From contig QEOQ01000451.1 in the NCBI GenBank assembly GCA_010279815.1, positions 305,430-369,429 of the forward strand: DNA of 64,000 nucleotides, read 5' to 3'. Both the position numbers and the translations under genes were made by a program. Below are positions 33,129 to 47,000 of this stretch, piece by piece. The stretch comes from Brachionus plicatilis (taxonomy: Eukaryota > Rotifera > Eurotatoria > Ploima > Brachionidae). Position 1 is the stretch's first letter; each line of letters begins with the position of its first letter. The notes below the pieces were generated by a model that saw nothing but the letters and a program-made list of their open reading frames with translations, was not told the DNA's origin and did not search any database.

Positions 33129-36100
33129 TGTTTTCAATCTAACTTTTGAGAAATAAAATTTAAATTAATTTAATTTTTATGTTTATTCATTATCTGTATG
33201 GAAACTCTTGTTAAAAATTTTAAAATTTCCGAAATTTTTATATTAGCGTCCTGTTACCATTGACTTCAGCAAGTTTTGGCGAAAATTAAACAAGCCTTCG
33301 GAATATAATAATCAAATTATTTTTGGAAATAAATATTATTCATGCAAGATTTTTTTAAATAGAAAAAAAAATACAAACGATTTTATAATAATTCATAATG
33401 GAAAACGCTCTTAAGCAGAATTATTAATCTTCATTAAAATAAAATTTATATCAGAACTATTTGTATTTGCACAGAGGAAAATAATATATTAAAAAAAAGC
33501 ATCATCTTTTCGTAAAAAGATACCTTTTCCGAAAAGTTTTTCAATAATATTTTTATATACAAAAACCAACGTTTAAACAAACAACAAAAATGAATTTTCT
33601 TTCTCCTCGAAGCGCCTTGAAAAAAAACTCATCATTAATATTAAAATTTATGTGAGATTCAATAATTTTGAAAATTTAAATAAATCAATACATAAGTAAT
33701 CAAAAATATAACCAGCAAAATGCAAATGAACTTGCTATAGACAGCGTCTATCAAAAAGAATAATATCAGGATTAGACAATGGAAATCTTGATTTTTTGTA
33801 AGATTTGTCTAATGGATTGTTAGAAATTATTAAGTTACTTTGTAGAAAATTATTTCTCTAGATCAAGGTAATAGTTATAGGTAGAAATAATTTTGAAAAT
33901 CATAATTACGTCGACGCTTCAGCTTGATTCAAAACTTTAACAAACTTCAAATAACATTAGAGTTTATTTTAGATCAAAGATAATTTATTAATTCATTGTG
34001 CGCTACACAATTTACAGAATTAATATATCACAAATTAGTTGTTAAAATAACGCGTTTTTTAAAGGAGTATTTCGTGAAAATTATTTTTGTATTTAAATCT
34101 TACTTCGTATTTGTGTTTCTAGTTGAAAATGATAAAAGCTTTAAAATTTTATTGCACTTGGCATTTTGATTAATTATAAAAACTTGATATTTAAATTTTT
34201 TACCTTAGTCAGTTAAATATTTAGCTAAATTAAATTTTCGCAAAAAAAATTTCAGAATTCTTTGTCAGATGAATGACTATATCTAATAAATAAATCAATA
34301 TCTAAAAAAAGCATATTTATTTTTAAATTTTGAAAATTTTTACAATTCTTTATTTAGATAAAATAAATTTTGAATCAAGCTAAGGTTAAAAAGTAACATG
34401 CTACTAAAAATACCAGTAAAAATGATGAAATGTTTACATTAGTTTTATAACTCAATGGAAATATCCATCATCTCTAATAGATATTTGATGCTAAAACTAA
34501 ATATTAAAATAATTGAATTACTTAGCCAAATTTGGACCAAAATAAGCAAATATTCTGATATAAATTATTAGATTGAAAATTTTGAAAATAAATTCATGAC
34601 CATTACTCAATCGAAAACAAAAAGGATTTTGCAAGAATTCATGATTCAGATATAATATTCAGAGAATTTTATGGATTATATACCTTTTTATACCATGCCT
34701 TATATAAAAGAAAATATTTTGGTTCATTAAAATGTCTGTATAGTTAGTCTAAGATAGTATCTGAACTATCTTAACTGTTTTTTATTATGGACGAATGCTG
34801 CTCCTACCAGTTTGCACATCTGGTTTTTGATTTTGCAGTCTTTCTTTCCAATACTTTTACATCATCCCAAAAAAAATCGTGTTTAACTTTCCAGAGCTTG
34901 TTTAAGCTTACTTTCTATTATCCAGCTATGACATCCGTATTCACCGATTTCAATTCATAATCCTGAATGAAAATTAATGAATGGAACAACATTTTATGTT
35001 CCAGAAAGCCGTTTCGAAGTCAAAAATTAATAATTTGATCCAAAAAAATTGATTAAATTAAAATTTAGCAATGCATCTTTTTAATTTTATTTGGATCTAT
35101 TCAGTAAAAAGCAAAAAAAATTTAAAAGCTTTGTAATTTGTATTTATTTAAATGTATTTAATTTTAACAAAAATTTGTGCTAATTTGTTCATGAAAATTT
35201 TTATTCAATATATAAATCTCATTTTATAATTGAATTAAAATGCACAATTCTAAATGAAAATATTTTAATTTTTTTAACTAATTGCAGGTTCCTTTTACTA
35301 ATTGATTTTTCAAAAAAGGCGTTTGCCGAATATCTGCTCGATTTCAAAACATCGGTACTAAACAAGCTAAATGATTGTCATTTCATCTTTTAAATTTTTG
35401 TCAAGATATTAATTATGTGAATAAGATATTCTCAATCTTTGACAAAAAAAATAATAATTTGAGAGAGAAATATTATTATAGAAATAAAAAATTGTTATCC
35501 TGCTTCAAAACCATAATTAAAAAAAAGGTAATTTAGGAATACTTTATTGTGCAACAGCTCATTAAGAAAAACAAATTAATTTTGGTACAGATAAGATAAC
35601 TAAACAACATTGGAAATTAATTGGTATTCTCGTTAGAAAAAATTTCATCAAACTGAAAACTCAAAGTAAAAAAACTTAGAGACCAATGATTCTTAAAAAA
35701 TAAGATATCATGTTTCTTCTAAATTATCGTACCATAATAGATCTGGAAACCAGATTTATTTTCATTTTAAAAAATTGATTCTTTTGAATAGTTTTAAATT
35801 AAGTATCGCAAATTTTCGTTTTTGAGATCATCCATAAATTTGCCAAGAAAATCAAACCAACCAGCAATGGGATTAATTTTCAAATTAATATTTTAATATT
35901 TGATTAATTTCTGCCAAATGAATTTGAGAATTTTATGATAAGAAAATTTTCTGAAAGGTTTTCTTACGGAGCTTGAAATTCGACTCCTACTTTGCTCCAA
36001 AAAGAAATGTTTATAAATGAATTTATTTCGCAAGCCTTAAGTTATTTCAAACTATAATAGGATTTTGCTCATAAGGGAAATAATTTAGATTTAAAAAAAT

Positions 36101-38450
36101 ATTTTAATCAATTTCCGTTTGGAGATGCCTAAAAATAAAGTACCAATAATCATCCTTCGTTTTGTGGGAGCTTTTTCTTTTCCACTTTTGCTGAAACATG
36201 TTTCTTTTAAATTAATAATTAATATAGATATTTTTGTTGCTTTAATTAAATCGTGGGAGCCACCAAAAAGTAAAAAATCAACAATTATTATTTTTAGGGT
36301 TTAAAGGAGTATTTTGTTAAAATGAATGTTAAAAATTCAAATAATCCTTTTCAATATCAATATTTAATATGTGATTTTTTCCGAATGAAAAAACATACTC
36401 TGTATTCAAAAAAGTATGTATTGTAAATATAATTATAATTTTAAAGGATTTTAGAAGAAAACTTCCCTCTCAAGTACCATTTTAAAATCGATTTTAATTG
36501 CGCAAGCAATTTTCGAGTTTAAATCTAATATTTAAATAATTTTTCTTTTAAGGGCAATTTTCTTCAAAATTACTTTCTAAATCGGCTTACAATTTAACCT
36601 CATACTAGTCGATCCTTTAATTAAATTTAATTTTTTTATTTCTTAAGCTAGACTCCTTTAATTAAACTTCAAAGTAGCTATTTTTAATAAAATTCTATAA
36701 ATCCAATTTCAATTTACGCAAAATTTAACCTTCAAATTAAAAAAAATTATTCGGTTTATTAAATTGTAATTGTTCATTTATCTATAAAAATACTTCTGTT
36801 AAATTTTCACCCAGTCTAAGTTAGTTATTACTTAAAATAAAGCACCTTTTATCTTTTGGTCGAAGGAAATTAGATTTTTTTCCGCATTCTCACGGCGATA
36901 ATGCTAGAAATAGAGCAGTACCAAAGTAATTATGCTAGAAGTAATTTAGATTTCGCAGTTTATTTTAAGCTGATTGCCAAAAGCAAAGATTTGTTATTTT
37001 TAATTTTTTAATTTATTTTTGTGTTATCAAATTTTTTTAATTTACCAGTATTTTAAAAAGAAATAAATTTAAGATAAAAATTCATAATTTTTTAATAAAA
37101 AAAAATTTTTTCATGCCTTTTTAATGCTTTGTTTAATTATTATATGAAAATTTTTAAAATTATCAGCTTTAATGAGAATTTATTGTTTTTTTTTTTCAAA
37201 ATGAATATTGGGCTGCCGTAGCTTTCAATTGATAGACAAATAATTTTTTTGAATAAATAAAAAATATTTTTTAAATTATAAATGTAACAACCCTCAATTT
37301 TTAATATTGTAAAATTGCTTTAATTGTTGAGTATGAATGAGTCTAACGACAGACTGAAGCCTTCATTTGAAAAAATATTTTCAAATTCTTTTAATTGAGT
37401 AATGAAAATATACATTTTTTAACTAGGGAAAATTTTAATTTTTAACTTGGATTTCGATTCGAACATTTAAGTACTTTAATTAACTAATTAGAAAGTAAAC
37501 TGTCAAAATGAATTCTTTGATTTTTAATTTCCTCCAACAAAGAAAAGTAATACTGATTAGCTATTAGCTGAATTATGAATTATTTGACTAGAGTAAAATC
37601 CACTTGAAAAAATAAAAAGTCTAAATCTAGCTCTAAGTGACTGTAGAAATTTAGCTTAAAATTCTGGCTAAAAATTTAATAGCACTGAAACGAAAATAAT
37701 TAATATCGATCATAATTTTGAAACTGGCAGGATTTTTATAACATTTAAGTTCTGATATTGAAAATTTGTCAAGTGATCTAAATTAAAATAATTTTTTTTA
37801 TTGAATCATCCAAAGATTATTTGGAATCAAATATTTTAAGCAAATAACTTCTTTTTTAAATGATATAAAAATTAAAAAATCTAAGATTGTTTTCCAGTAA
37901 GGCGTTTTAAAACCTCCCAAAATCGATTCTGATTAATCAATGAATTAAACAATAATTTAAATTAAGTATAATCAGCCTCAATTTGCGGCAAATAAAATAA
38001 TATGTATAAAAAGAATGACAATTTTTCTTTTCATTCTCCAAAAACTAATACATGTTATGAATCAAAATTAATTATTCAAATAATAAACGATAATTTAATG
38101 AGAAAAATTTTTATTTATTTATTTTTACATTTTTATTTAATAAATGGGATATTGTTAATTATAAAAATTCTTATTTGACGTAATTTTGACAAGCTATGAA
38201 TTTATTTTGGAGTCAAGAAGATCCTCAAGAAATGCATTTAATCCTTTATTTCACAAATATATATTTTTAATAAATAAATAATTTTCAATTCCTAAAATAA
38301 ACGCCTAACCTTTTTCTCTCAATTAATTTTAGTTTACCAATTCGATTCTCGTTGTCGAGAACAAACTTAAATATTTCAATGTTTTATATTTTAAATTTAA
38401 TGATTTTATAAACAAATTTTTTTTTTTTATTTTGTAATATGTAAAAGTTT
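33129..38450. other. Gene-free AT-rich intergenic region
   Basis: The phosphofructokinase promoter lies presumably just right of 33128. I find no credible coding frame, tRNA or other RNA gene. A patch at about 34740-34970 is less A/T-biased and starts with a small hairpin (34750-34773), but I cannot assign it. Confidence 0.5.
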
Positions 38451-38828
38451 CAAAATCAAATAAAAGAAGTGATAATCGATTTTTTATCACAAGAGCACTT
38501 TTGATTAACCTTGAGATTTTTGAGGAGAAAAAATTTTCTCTAAGTTTTAGATTTTTGAAAAAGGAAATAAGAAGATAAAAAACATGAGATCATTAGTAGA
38601 TTGCTTTTTTGCATAATATGATCAGGTATGTTGTAAGAGTATTCACATAACAAAAATCAATAATCATAGGGCTCAACAAATTTTGAAGTTCCAAGCAGAA
38701 ATTAAATTAAAAGGGTAAATTTTTATACAAATATTTCAAAACTCAGCTTAAATATTTATAAATATTTGCAGCAATTCAAAGCAATTCAAAAGTGCAAATA
38801 ATTGGCAAAATGTTTGCTTTATGCAGAC
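38451..38828. repeat. 378-bp repeat, copy 1 (left of gap)
   Basis: The sequence starts CAAAATCAAATAAAAGAAG and ends TTTATGCAGAC, exactly at the N run. It differs from copy 2 at only about six positions and has the same length. Confidence 0.95.
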
Positions 38829-39008
38829 NNNNNNNNNNNNNNNNNNNNNNNNNNNNNNNNNNNNNNNNNNNNNNNNNNNNNNNNNNNNNNNNNNNNNNNN
38901 NNNNNNNNNNNNNNNNNNNNNNNNNNNNNNNNNNNNNNNNNNNNNNNNNNNNNNNNNNNNNNNNNNNNNNNNNNNNNNNNNNNNNNNNNNNNNNNNNNNN
39001 NNNNNNNN
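38829..39008. other. Assembly gap (180 N)
   Basis: A run of N bounded on both sides by the ends of the same 378-bp repeat. Confidence 0.99.
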
Positions 39009-39386
39009 CAAAATCAAATAAAAGAAGTGATAATCGATTTTTTATCACAAGAGCACTTTTGATTAACCTTGAGATTTTTGTGGAGAAAAAATTTTCTCTA
39101 AGTTTTAGATTTTTGAAAAAGGAAATAAGAAGATAAAATACATGATATCATTAGTAGATTGCTTTTTTGCATAATATGATCAGGTATGTTGTAAGAGTAT
39201 TCACATAGCAAAAATCAATAATCATAGGGCTCAACAAATTTTGAAGTTCCAAGCAGAAATTAAATTAAAAGGGTACATTTTTATACAAATATTTCAAAAC
39301 TCAGCTTAAATATTTATAAATATTTGCAGAAATTCAAAGCAATTCAAAAGTGCAAATAATTGGCAAAATGTTTGCTTTATGCAGAC
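39009..39386. repeat. 378-bp repeat, copy 2 (right of gap)
   Basis: Same orientation and length as copy 1, about 98% identical by eye. It starts at the first base after the gap. Unique sequence follows from TTAGCGAATTG onwards. Confidence 0.95.
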
Positions 39387-40093
39387 TTAGCGAATTGTTT
39401 AGGAGTTGAATTAAAAGCTTTAATTGAACATGACATGCCACTTTCAATCAAAAATTAAAGTCAACAATAAAAAATTTCATCAATTTAAACATCTATTAGA
39501 CGATTTATTTCTCTATTTGAGTTTAGCGGTCCTAATTGCTCAGGGAGGTTTAAATAATGGAATTTAAACTTCTTTGACAGAATTTCCATTTTCCAATAAA
39601 GGTTCCATTTCCTGACAAAAAGAACAAACAATTTCTGTTTTCGTTGAGAATTTAAAGTTGGAGCAATTTATTTGATCTGGTCCCTTGATACTGAGAAAAA
39701 CTTGTTTTGTTTATGTATCCGTGTTTGTCTTGCTATTAGTATTGATTAGTTGAGTTTTTTGTTTGGGAACCATGCCACTGCAGTGAAATTAAAATGCGCA
39801 AAATTAAACATTAATGGTTCGACAAAGAATTTAAATTTCGGAAACTATCAAAATTAGAAAATAAAGACTTTTTTAATATTTGTAGAATTTTTAGTTTGAC
39901 TTTTTCTCAAAAATTTTAAATTGATTATGTAAAATAATTGTGAATTTTCTTCAACTTCCTCTGATCCTAGCACTTGATTCTTTTCATAAATAAGCGGATA
40001 AATGCTTTCAAATTAAAAAAATAAAAATAAGCCTAAAATTGTCAATTTTTCGTAGATACTTTTTATTCATAATCAGTAACACCGAAAGCTTAA
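39387..40093. other. Upstream region of the calmodulin-like gene
   Basis: AT-rich, with no coding frame. It presumably includes the promoter and 5' UTR. An in-frame TAA at 40091-40093 directly precedes the start codon, fixing the reading frame's 5' limit. Confidence 0.5.
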
Positions 40094-42603
40094 ATGTCTA
40101 AGCTAGACGAACTGTCTGACGAACAAGATTACGAAAATCCAAATCCGGCTGTAAAAAAGTCATTTAAAGACTCGTTTTTAAGCAATTTTAAATCAGGCAA
40201 AAGCAAAATAATTTCAAAGCTGTCATCTTCGCCAACTAACAAACAGTCTGATCATGATTTATACGATTTAGATAGTTCCTTATATTATCCCATATCATCA
40301 TGTTCTACATTGAATACAGGAAATGATGTGACACGTAAAAATTTACGAAAAACAAAAAACATTCGACAAAAGCCCACAGTGAATGCTTTTTTGAAAAACT
40401 CATCTTTTTCATCATCATCTGCGTCAACTTCACCACCGACCTCTATAACAGCTCATAAATATCGAACCAAAAAAATACCATCAAAAACAAATTTAATAGA
40501 TAAAGTAAATATTCCTGGTACTTTAAACAGTAGTCTGGACAATGAAAGCGACAAAGGCTTAGAGGACAACTTCAGTTCTTTTTACAGCTCGAGAGAAGAT
40601 CAAGAATCGCCCGAACAAAACAAGACTAGGCATCGAAGCATGGAGACTGGAAAATCTAGACTAGCCAAGAGTGTTTGCACCGGATCCAATCATACCAAAA
40701 ATGATTTCTTCAATTCGGATTATGATGAAGAGGATTTTATGGACGCTTTTAGAATATTTGACATAAATGGTGATGGAAAAATAACAGCCAAAGAGCTCAA
40801 AAATGTTCTTAAAGAACTTGGTATAAAAATGGATAAAAATGATGTCAAAAAAATGATCAAGGAACTTGACAAAGATGGCAATGGCACTATTGAATACTCA
40901 GGTGCGTAGTTCTTATTAGATTATTTTTTCTTAGTTTTTAAAAAAAAAACATGCAAAAATAATTTGATAAAATTAATTAAATTAAATGCGTGAGAACCCA
41001 ATTTTTTAGACTATTACCCACTCTATTGAAAAATTTTTCTTCATTCATTAACTGGTTTAAAGCATGAAATTTTTCCCAAAGTAAGCGGAGCATGAAGTCT
41101 GTTTTAGATATTGTTTAGATTACTCATCTCTGAAAAATTAGTCTTTCTTTTATTTTTAAATTGACAATTTTTTTATTAATTCTAACATAGCATTTCTATG
41201 GCTTTTTTCTCATCATACTTTTGTATATCTTCTATTACACTGTCTAAAAATTTAATTAAGAATTGATCGATGCTCCTAGTCTTATTTTCTATCAAAATTA
41301 TTGATGTTTTGCATTAATTGTAAATTTTAAGCCAAGAATATTAGAATAAATTAAAAAAAAAATTACAAAAACAAAACAAGTAGCAGATAGTAAAAACATC
41401 ATCTGAGGTATCAAAACAATCGAATGTCTGAAAAATCGATAGCTGGCCAAAGTAATAAAATTGTATTACTTTGGTAAAGATCAGGAAATTGTGTTTTTTA
41501 AGCTGAATTTACTTATTTGTATTTGAGTGAAAATTTTTAAATAAATAAATTATCTAAAATCAACCATTCTAGAAAAAATGGTCGATGGTATCAACTAAAA
41601 TCTCAATTTTCTCAATCTTAATTTTTTTAGCCAGCAAAGAGATTAGAAAAATTCCTCTGAGGGTTGATGAAATTTTTATCAGACAAAATTTAAAAATAAA
41701 ATAAATTCATATCGGAAAAACAATAAGCATTTATTTTGTGTAAATTTTCTTTTGTAAAAAATGGGACTCGTAAGTTTCCCGAGTGTCTAGTGATAGTTTA
41801 AATTAAAAAAAGTCAAATTATTAGATCGGTTAAGTAAAAATTTAAGGCAAATGTAATTTATTGAACATTTTTACATTTTTGAGAGAAAAAAAAATCTCAA
41901 AATCAAAAAATCTAAAAAAATTTTCATCAAGAAACGTAATAAAAAATTCGCAATTAATTAAAAGGGATTTTCAAAAAGTTATTCTTGGTTTTTACATTTA
42001 AATTTTTCTAAAACTCCTTTTTAAGTAATTGCGAATTTATTATTACTTTTCTTGAATGAAAATTTTTTTAGATTTTTTGATTTTGAGATTTTTTTTTCTC
42101 TCAAAAATGTAAAAATGTACAATAAATTACATTTTGCCAAATTTGATCTATTTTTTTTTAAATTAAACAAAATCGAATTTATTTATAACTTGTTACTATT
42201 TTAAATGGAGAATATTTTTTAATTCTGTTCTCTAGTTTTTTGAGTGTTCGATTAGATTTATTACAAAAAATTAAAATAAAATTATTTTTAATAATTCTTT
42301 TAAAGCCTCATAACTTGATTCATTAATTGATTTTCTAATCTAGAATTTGTTCAAATGATGACAACACCGGCGTCCAAAGATGACGATGAATTTGAATTAA
42401 GAGAGGCTTTCAAGTGCATTGATCTAGATGGAAATGGATACATTAGCCGTGAAGAGCTTAAAAAAGCTGTGCAAAAAATAATGTCGACTGATGGCAAAGT
42501 GAGCATGCAAGATGTGGAAGAAATGATGAAAGAAGCTGATACGGATGGAAATGGACTAATCGACTACGATGAATTTGTCAGAATTTTAGTCGAAAAAAGA
42601 TGA
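40094..42603 (+). CDS. Calmodulin-like protein with long disordered N-terminus, 2 exons
   Basis: A predicted calcium sensor. Exons 40094-40901 and 42344-42603 (1068 nt, 355 residues) join in phase 1: G before GTGCGT, then AATTTGTT, restoring GAA. Residues 1 to about 205 are polar and rich in Ser, Lys, Asn and Asp, with no domain I recognise. The C-terminal 150 residues are a calmodulin/troponin-C fold with four complete EF-hand loops: DINGDGKITAKE (223-234), DKDGNGTIEYSE (259-270), DLDGNGYISREE (296-307) and DTDGNGLIDYDE (335-346). All four have Asp at position 1 and Glu at 12, so all should bind calcium. The protein stops right after the last hand (RILVEKR). Ordinary calmodulin is about 149 residues; the extension suggests a targeting or scaffold role, which is inference. 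The intron carries a foldback element. Poly(A) signal AATAAA at 42742-42747. Confidence 0.92.
41846..42138. mobile_element. Foldback element in the calmodulin-like gene intron
   Basis: Arms of about 123 bp (41846-41968 and 42016-42138) are closely complementary, sharing GCAAATGTAATTTATTG and TTTTGAGAGAAAAAAAAATC with their complements. The loop is about 47 bp. There is no reading frame. The right arm ends about 205 bp before the exon 2 acceptor. Confidence 0.8.
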
Positions 42604-43622
42604 AAAAATCAAGATCTCCCAATTTACATTTAATCGTTGCTATTTAATCTAGTTTATTTAAATCTGAATGATACCGACTCGGCTCTAAGAGTTAACATAT
42701 GATAATCCGGTTTTGTTTAACTAATTTTTTGAATCGTTTTTAATAAAACATGTTATAGTTGTTTATTCCATTGATTTAGATAAATTTGTTGATTATTTTA
42801 TGATATTTGTTGTCTTTCTAAATTAAAAAATATATTGTGTAAATTTTATTATTTATTTTGTTGTTGTTGGCCTTAGATCATTTTCAATTGTTAATAAAAA
42901 CTAGTTTTTTTATTGAACTTTTGCCAAAAGCCAACCATTAGTTACTCTCATGCACAAATTTTTGGCTTCCATTATGCAATAATTTGCGGTAACCTTTGGA
43001 GAAAAAAATTTAAAATTAATTGAAATCTAGATTAATTTATGATTAAAAAAATTCTAAATTAAATAATAAAAAAAGCTGATTTTTATTTACAATTCCATAA
43101 AGTATAAATAGTTGTGTTCTGGTGATAGGCAAAAATAATAAATAAATTGTAAGGCGCTTGTTATTTCATACCTTGGTAATTAAATTTTCTTCAAGCAAAT
43201 TTTTTGGTTGTATCAACAAATATCATTGACGCTAATTCGATTAAATAGTGAGCCTAAATTTATTTGATTACAAGGCAACTTTTTTTTAATTATCCATTAA
43301 CGAGATAAAATATTTATGACTTTTATTTCGCTTGTAATTTTAAAATAAATAACAGAAAAAAATAAAAATTCAACTGGGTAACATAAGTTTTATTCATGAT
43401 CAAATTCACAATACTTTAGATGACATGGAAATAGAGTCATTTTTTCCATTTAAAATGTCGCAGATAAATAAAGAAAATTTTTTTTGTTAAATAATCGAAA
43501 AATAGATGACACTTGATTCAATTTTATTTTAAAAAAAATTGGAAAATAAAAAATTTCAAATTAATAAATATTTTTTTAATCAATTTTAATTTTCTTTTGT
43601 AAAGCTTGAAATTTTTCAAAAA
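42604..43622. other. 3' UTR of calmodulin-like gene and upstream region of RhoGEF first exon
   Basis: AT-rich, with AATAAA at 42742-42747 and no further genes. The right end is the presumed distal promoter of the RhoGEF gene. Confidence 0.5.
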
Positions 43623-44058
43623 ATGGCTGAGCCTAAAAATTTGCTTAAGACTCAGGAACAAAGTCAATCAAAATTGCATAATAAAAATTCAAGTACACAC
43701 TCAAGAAGTACGCCCTCATTAAATCTCTTTGAATTCTCCAAAGACATTTCAGCGGAATTACTGATTAAGTCCAAAAGCGAATCGAACTTAATCACAATTG
43801 ACAAAAAGAGCCCCCAATTAAGCATTCAAAATAATTTTGTAGACAAAAATTTTGTTGATAACTTAAAGTTGATCAGAAGACAAATATGGACAAAAAATTT
43901 CGACCATGGATTTAGCTTTAAACGAATGCTAATTGACGGATTTGCGAAGATCGAAAAAATTCTTAAGTCCAACCTAATCTCGAGTAGCACATCGACCGAG
44001 GGCAAAAATCCAGCCTCGAGTTGTCAAACACCAACACTCTTTTGGACTCGAAATAAAG
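43623..44058 (+). CDS. MCF2L: Alternative first coding exon (distal) of the DBS/MCF2L-type RhoGEF
   Basis: ATG at 43623 opens a 145-residue frame (MAEPKNLLKTQE...) that ends AAA G before GTATTT. That is the same phase (one G carried over) as the proximal first exon at 48195-48801. It can therefore join the exon at 49975 directly (G + AG = Glu), giving a 1372-residue isoform. It cannot enter the 48195 exon in frame at any acceptor I see. The sequence is Ser/Lys/Asn-rich with no known domain. Assignment to this gene rests on strand, phase and the lack of any other downstream partner. Confidence 0.55.
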
Positions 44059-47000
44059 GTATTTTTTTCTTTATATAAATTTTGCTTTTCAAAGCTCTAA
44101 AGTCGAGATATTTACCAAAATTCTTGGTAATAATTTTATTTACAAAAATAAACTGATAACCAAACCCAATAATAGTAAAAAAAACCTTAAATCGATATAT
44201 AAATAAATAATTGTTTTACTTTTAAAGTTGTTTTAGTATTATGATTCAGTATCTCTAAATTGTTCATCATTAATCCAAGTTTCCGTTTATTTACTTATTT
44301 ATTTATATACTAATTTAACATTTAAAATTTTACAAACCATAATTGCCAAAATCCATGAGAGCTCGTTCTACGTTTTTTCTCCTCACTAGTTCATAATCTC
44401 CGTATGATAAAATCAAATTGACTTATCAACTAAATGTTCTAGAACTAAGGTTTAAATTTGGTAAATATTTTTCAATTTATTGATAAGACGAAATAGACGC
44501 CCTCGATGACTCTATTAAGTCATTCTAATCATATTTTTAAATAACAAAATTTAAAGATGTAAAATTGGCTTGACCCAAATATTCAGAGCAAATTACCAGA
44601 ATAATGCCTCTGGGATTTTTTTCGTCATCTCAATCGACAACGAGAAAATTGCTATATTGTTTTTTTCAAGTCATTTAAGCGAAAATTTAAAAGATGGAAT
44701 AAATTTTTAGAAAATTTATTTTCTAATCAAAACAGATTTAAAAGTCAAATTTAGATTTTTTTCTATTTGAAGTAAAATGATGTTTGGTAAATATTTATGC
44801 TAAAAGTGGCTTATGTAATTTGAATTAAGCGACATTCCCATTAGGTTTTTAATTTTTTTAGATATTAACATTTAATGACAATTATTTAAATATTTGAAAG
44901 AATTTATTAAAAAAAATCTAGCGGAATAGAATCAAATTTGGTTAAAGAATGCGGTAAAATTCGCTATTTGGTGTCAATGAATATTTATTTCCTAGAACTA
45001 GGTGTTTTTGTTTAAATAAAAATCAATCATTTTTAGCTTGTCTAAATAAATTTTCATGTTTTCCTATTTGCTTTAAGAAATCTAAATGACATAAAGTTAT
45101 TTCATAAGGGAAACATCTAAATTTTTTCCTTTTTCTTGCTAGAAAAACAAGATAATTTTCATTTAGCTTTGAGGTAATAAATTATTCAAATCGGTTTGGT
45201 TTGTTGTAGGGTGCAGCTTTTTTTTTATTGTTAAAAAAAAACCAAAATCAAATCAAAAAGTAATTTCTTAATTCATTCAACTAAATGAATATCAAAACAA
45301 AATTACATAAATTTGTTTTGACAAAAAGAGATTTTTTACAAAATTTATATGCGAGAACCAAATAAACTTACTTTAAAAAAAAGAATATCTAGCTATCTTG
45401 GTTGGCTTTTTTAGTTCAAGTTTTGAGAAAACAATCACTTTTTGTTGTATTCAGCGCTTTAAAGTTGTAAATCTTGCAACTAAAAAATGTTATTCAGAGG
45501 TTGTTATTTCAAAAGTTTTGAAACAAGATAATTTTTTTTATTATGAACCTTAAATGTTAGAACAAATATTCTAAGTATTTCGTCATTTTTAAATTAAAAA
45601 ATTCAATTTAAATTGTAAGGCAACTTTTACATTCACAAAACTAATGCGAACATGCTTTTTAGTGTTTATTTTTGTCAATATTTAATTCCGAATTTATCTA
45701 CAATATTTACTAGATATCAAACATTTTAATCTTGAATTAAAATAAAAAACATTTTTTTTTCTCTAATGTTTATTGCTTTGCACATTTAAAAATCATTAAC
45801 TTTTGATTACAACCTAGCATGATTAGAGAAACAATTATTTAATCGAATGATATAAGTCTAATTTCTAATTCTTAAAAAATTTAATTTCAATTTTTTTCTT
45901 TTATTTTTCATTAATATTTAGTGAAATATTCTAGTGCAAAAATTAAGTATTAACTAGTGTTCAATCCAAGGTCGATGGATTTATTTATTTTAAATAAAAT
46001 TCCTAGGAACAAGGGCCTCACTCGGTCAAAAAAAAATTTCTTGTAGAGGATTATCAAGTTTATTACACGTGATATATTAGATAAATTGGTAGATAAGCCT
46101 GTCGTGATTTAATCCCTTATTTGAGGTATTTAATTTTCTATTCGGTTTAAAATCAGGAACAAAACTTTACTAAGAAACGTATCTTACTTTAAACACGTAC
46201 TCAAAAATACAAATATATATTCTAAAGAAAAAAAATTATGTTTATTGTTGATTCCAATGGAAATTTTTTATTTAAATTTTATTAATTATACGAATCGAAT
46301 TTAATTAAATTTTGAGTTCCTTGAAAATACATAAAAAAAAATCTTATTTTCATCACATAGAAAAATGATAACTAGGTTGTCTAAGCAAAATTATTGATCT
46401 TAAGATTATATGAATTATTTTGTGGATAATGAAACGCTTCGACGACAAATCGCATGATTTGGGCTCGTAGACGGAAATGAATGGTCAATTTAAAAGAAAA
46501 ACGAATAACTAGACTTGCTAGGCTGCCATAATGCTTTTAATTAAATTCGGATCAAAAATATATGTTTCTTTTTATTTTTTAATTAATGACAAAATGAAAC
46601 ATATGATCCCAGAAATGACATATTACTAAATTTTATAATTCTGCACTCGAGTTAAATTATTTGAGAATACTTTCAAATTTTATTCTTCGTTTATTGAATC
46701 TAGTTTAATCTCATTATTTTTATTGACTAACAAGATCTTATCTGCCATGGTGAATTAAGAAGAAAAAATTAATTTTTTTTAGAAGTGAGCATTTTTAGAA
46801 AATTCACTCAAATTTTCTCTAAATAATTAAAATTAGTTATAAACGTATATTGCGTTCAATTTTTTCCAGTGCATATTTATGGGAAGTATTTTTATTCTTG
46901 AAAATATTTTTAATGGTTCGAGGCACCTCGTATAAAATATTAAAAATAATTATTCAATATCAAAATTGTTAATAATGAGCAATAAAAATAAGTTAAAATT

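Noticed and set aside
34740..34800. U2 snRNA-like stretch (GTATCTGAACTATCTTAACTG)
   Set aside because: Only a short resemblance to the U2 region around GTATCTG; the conserved U2 5' end and Sm site are missing and the stretch forms its own small hairpin.
38451..39386. A genuine recent tandem duplication
   Set aside because: Exact coincidence of both copy ends with the gap edges makes a scaffolding artefact more likely; kept only as an alternative.
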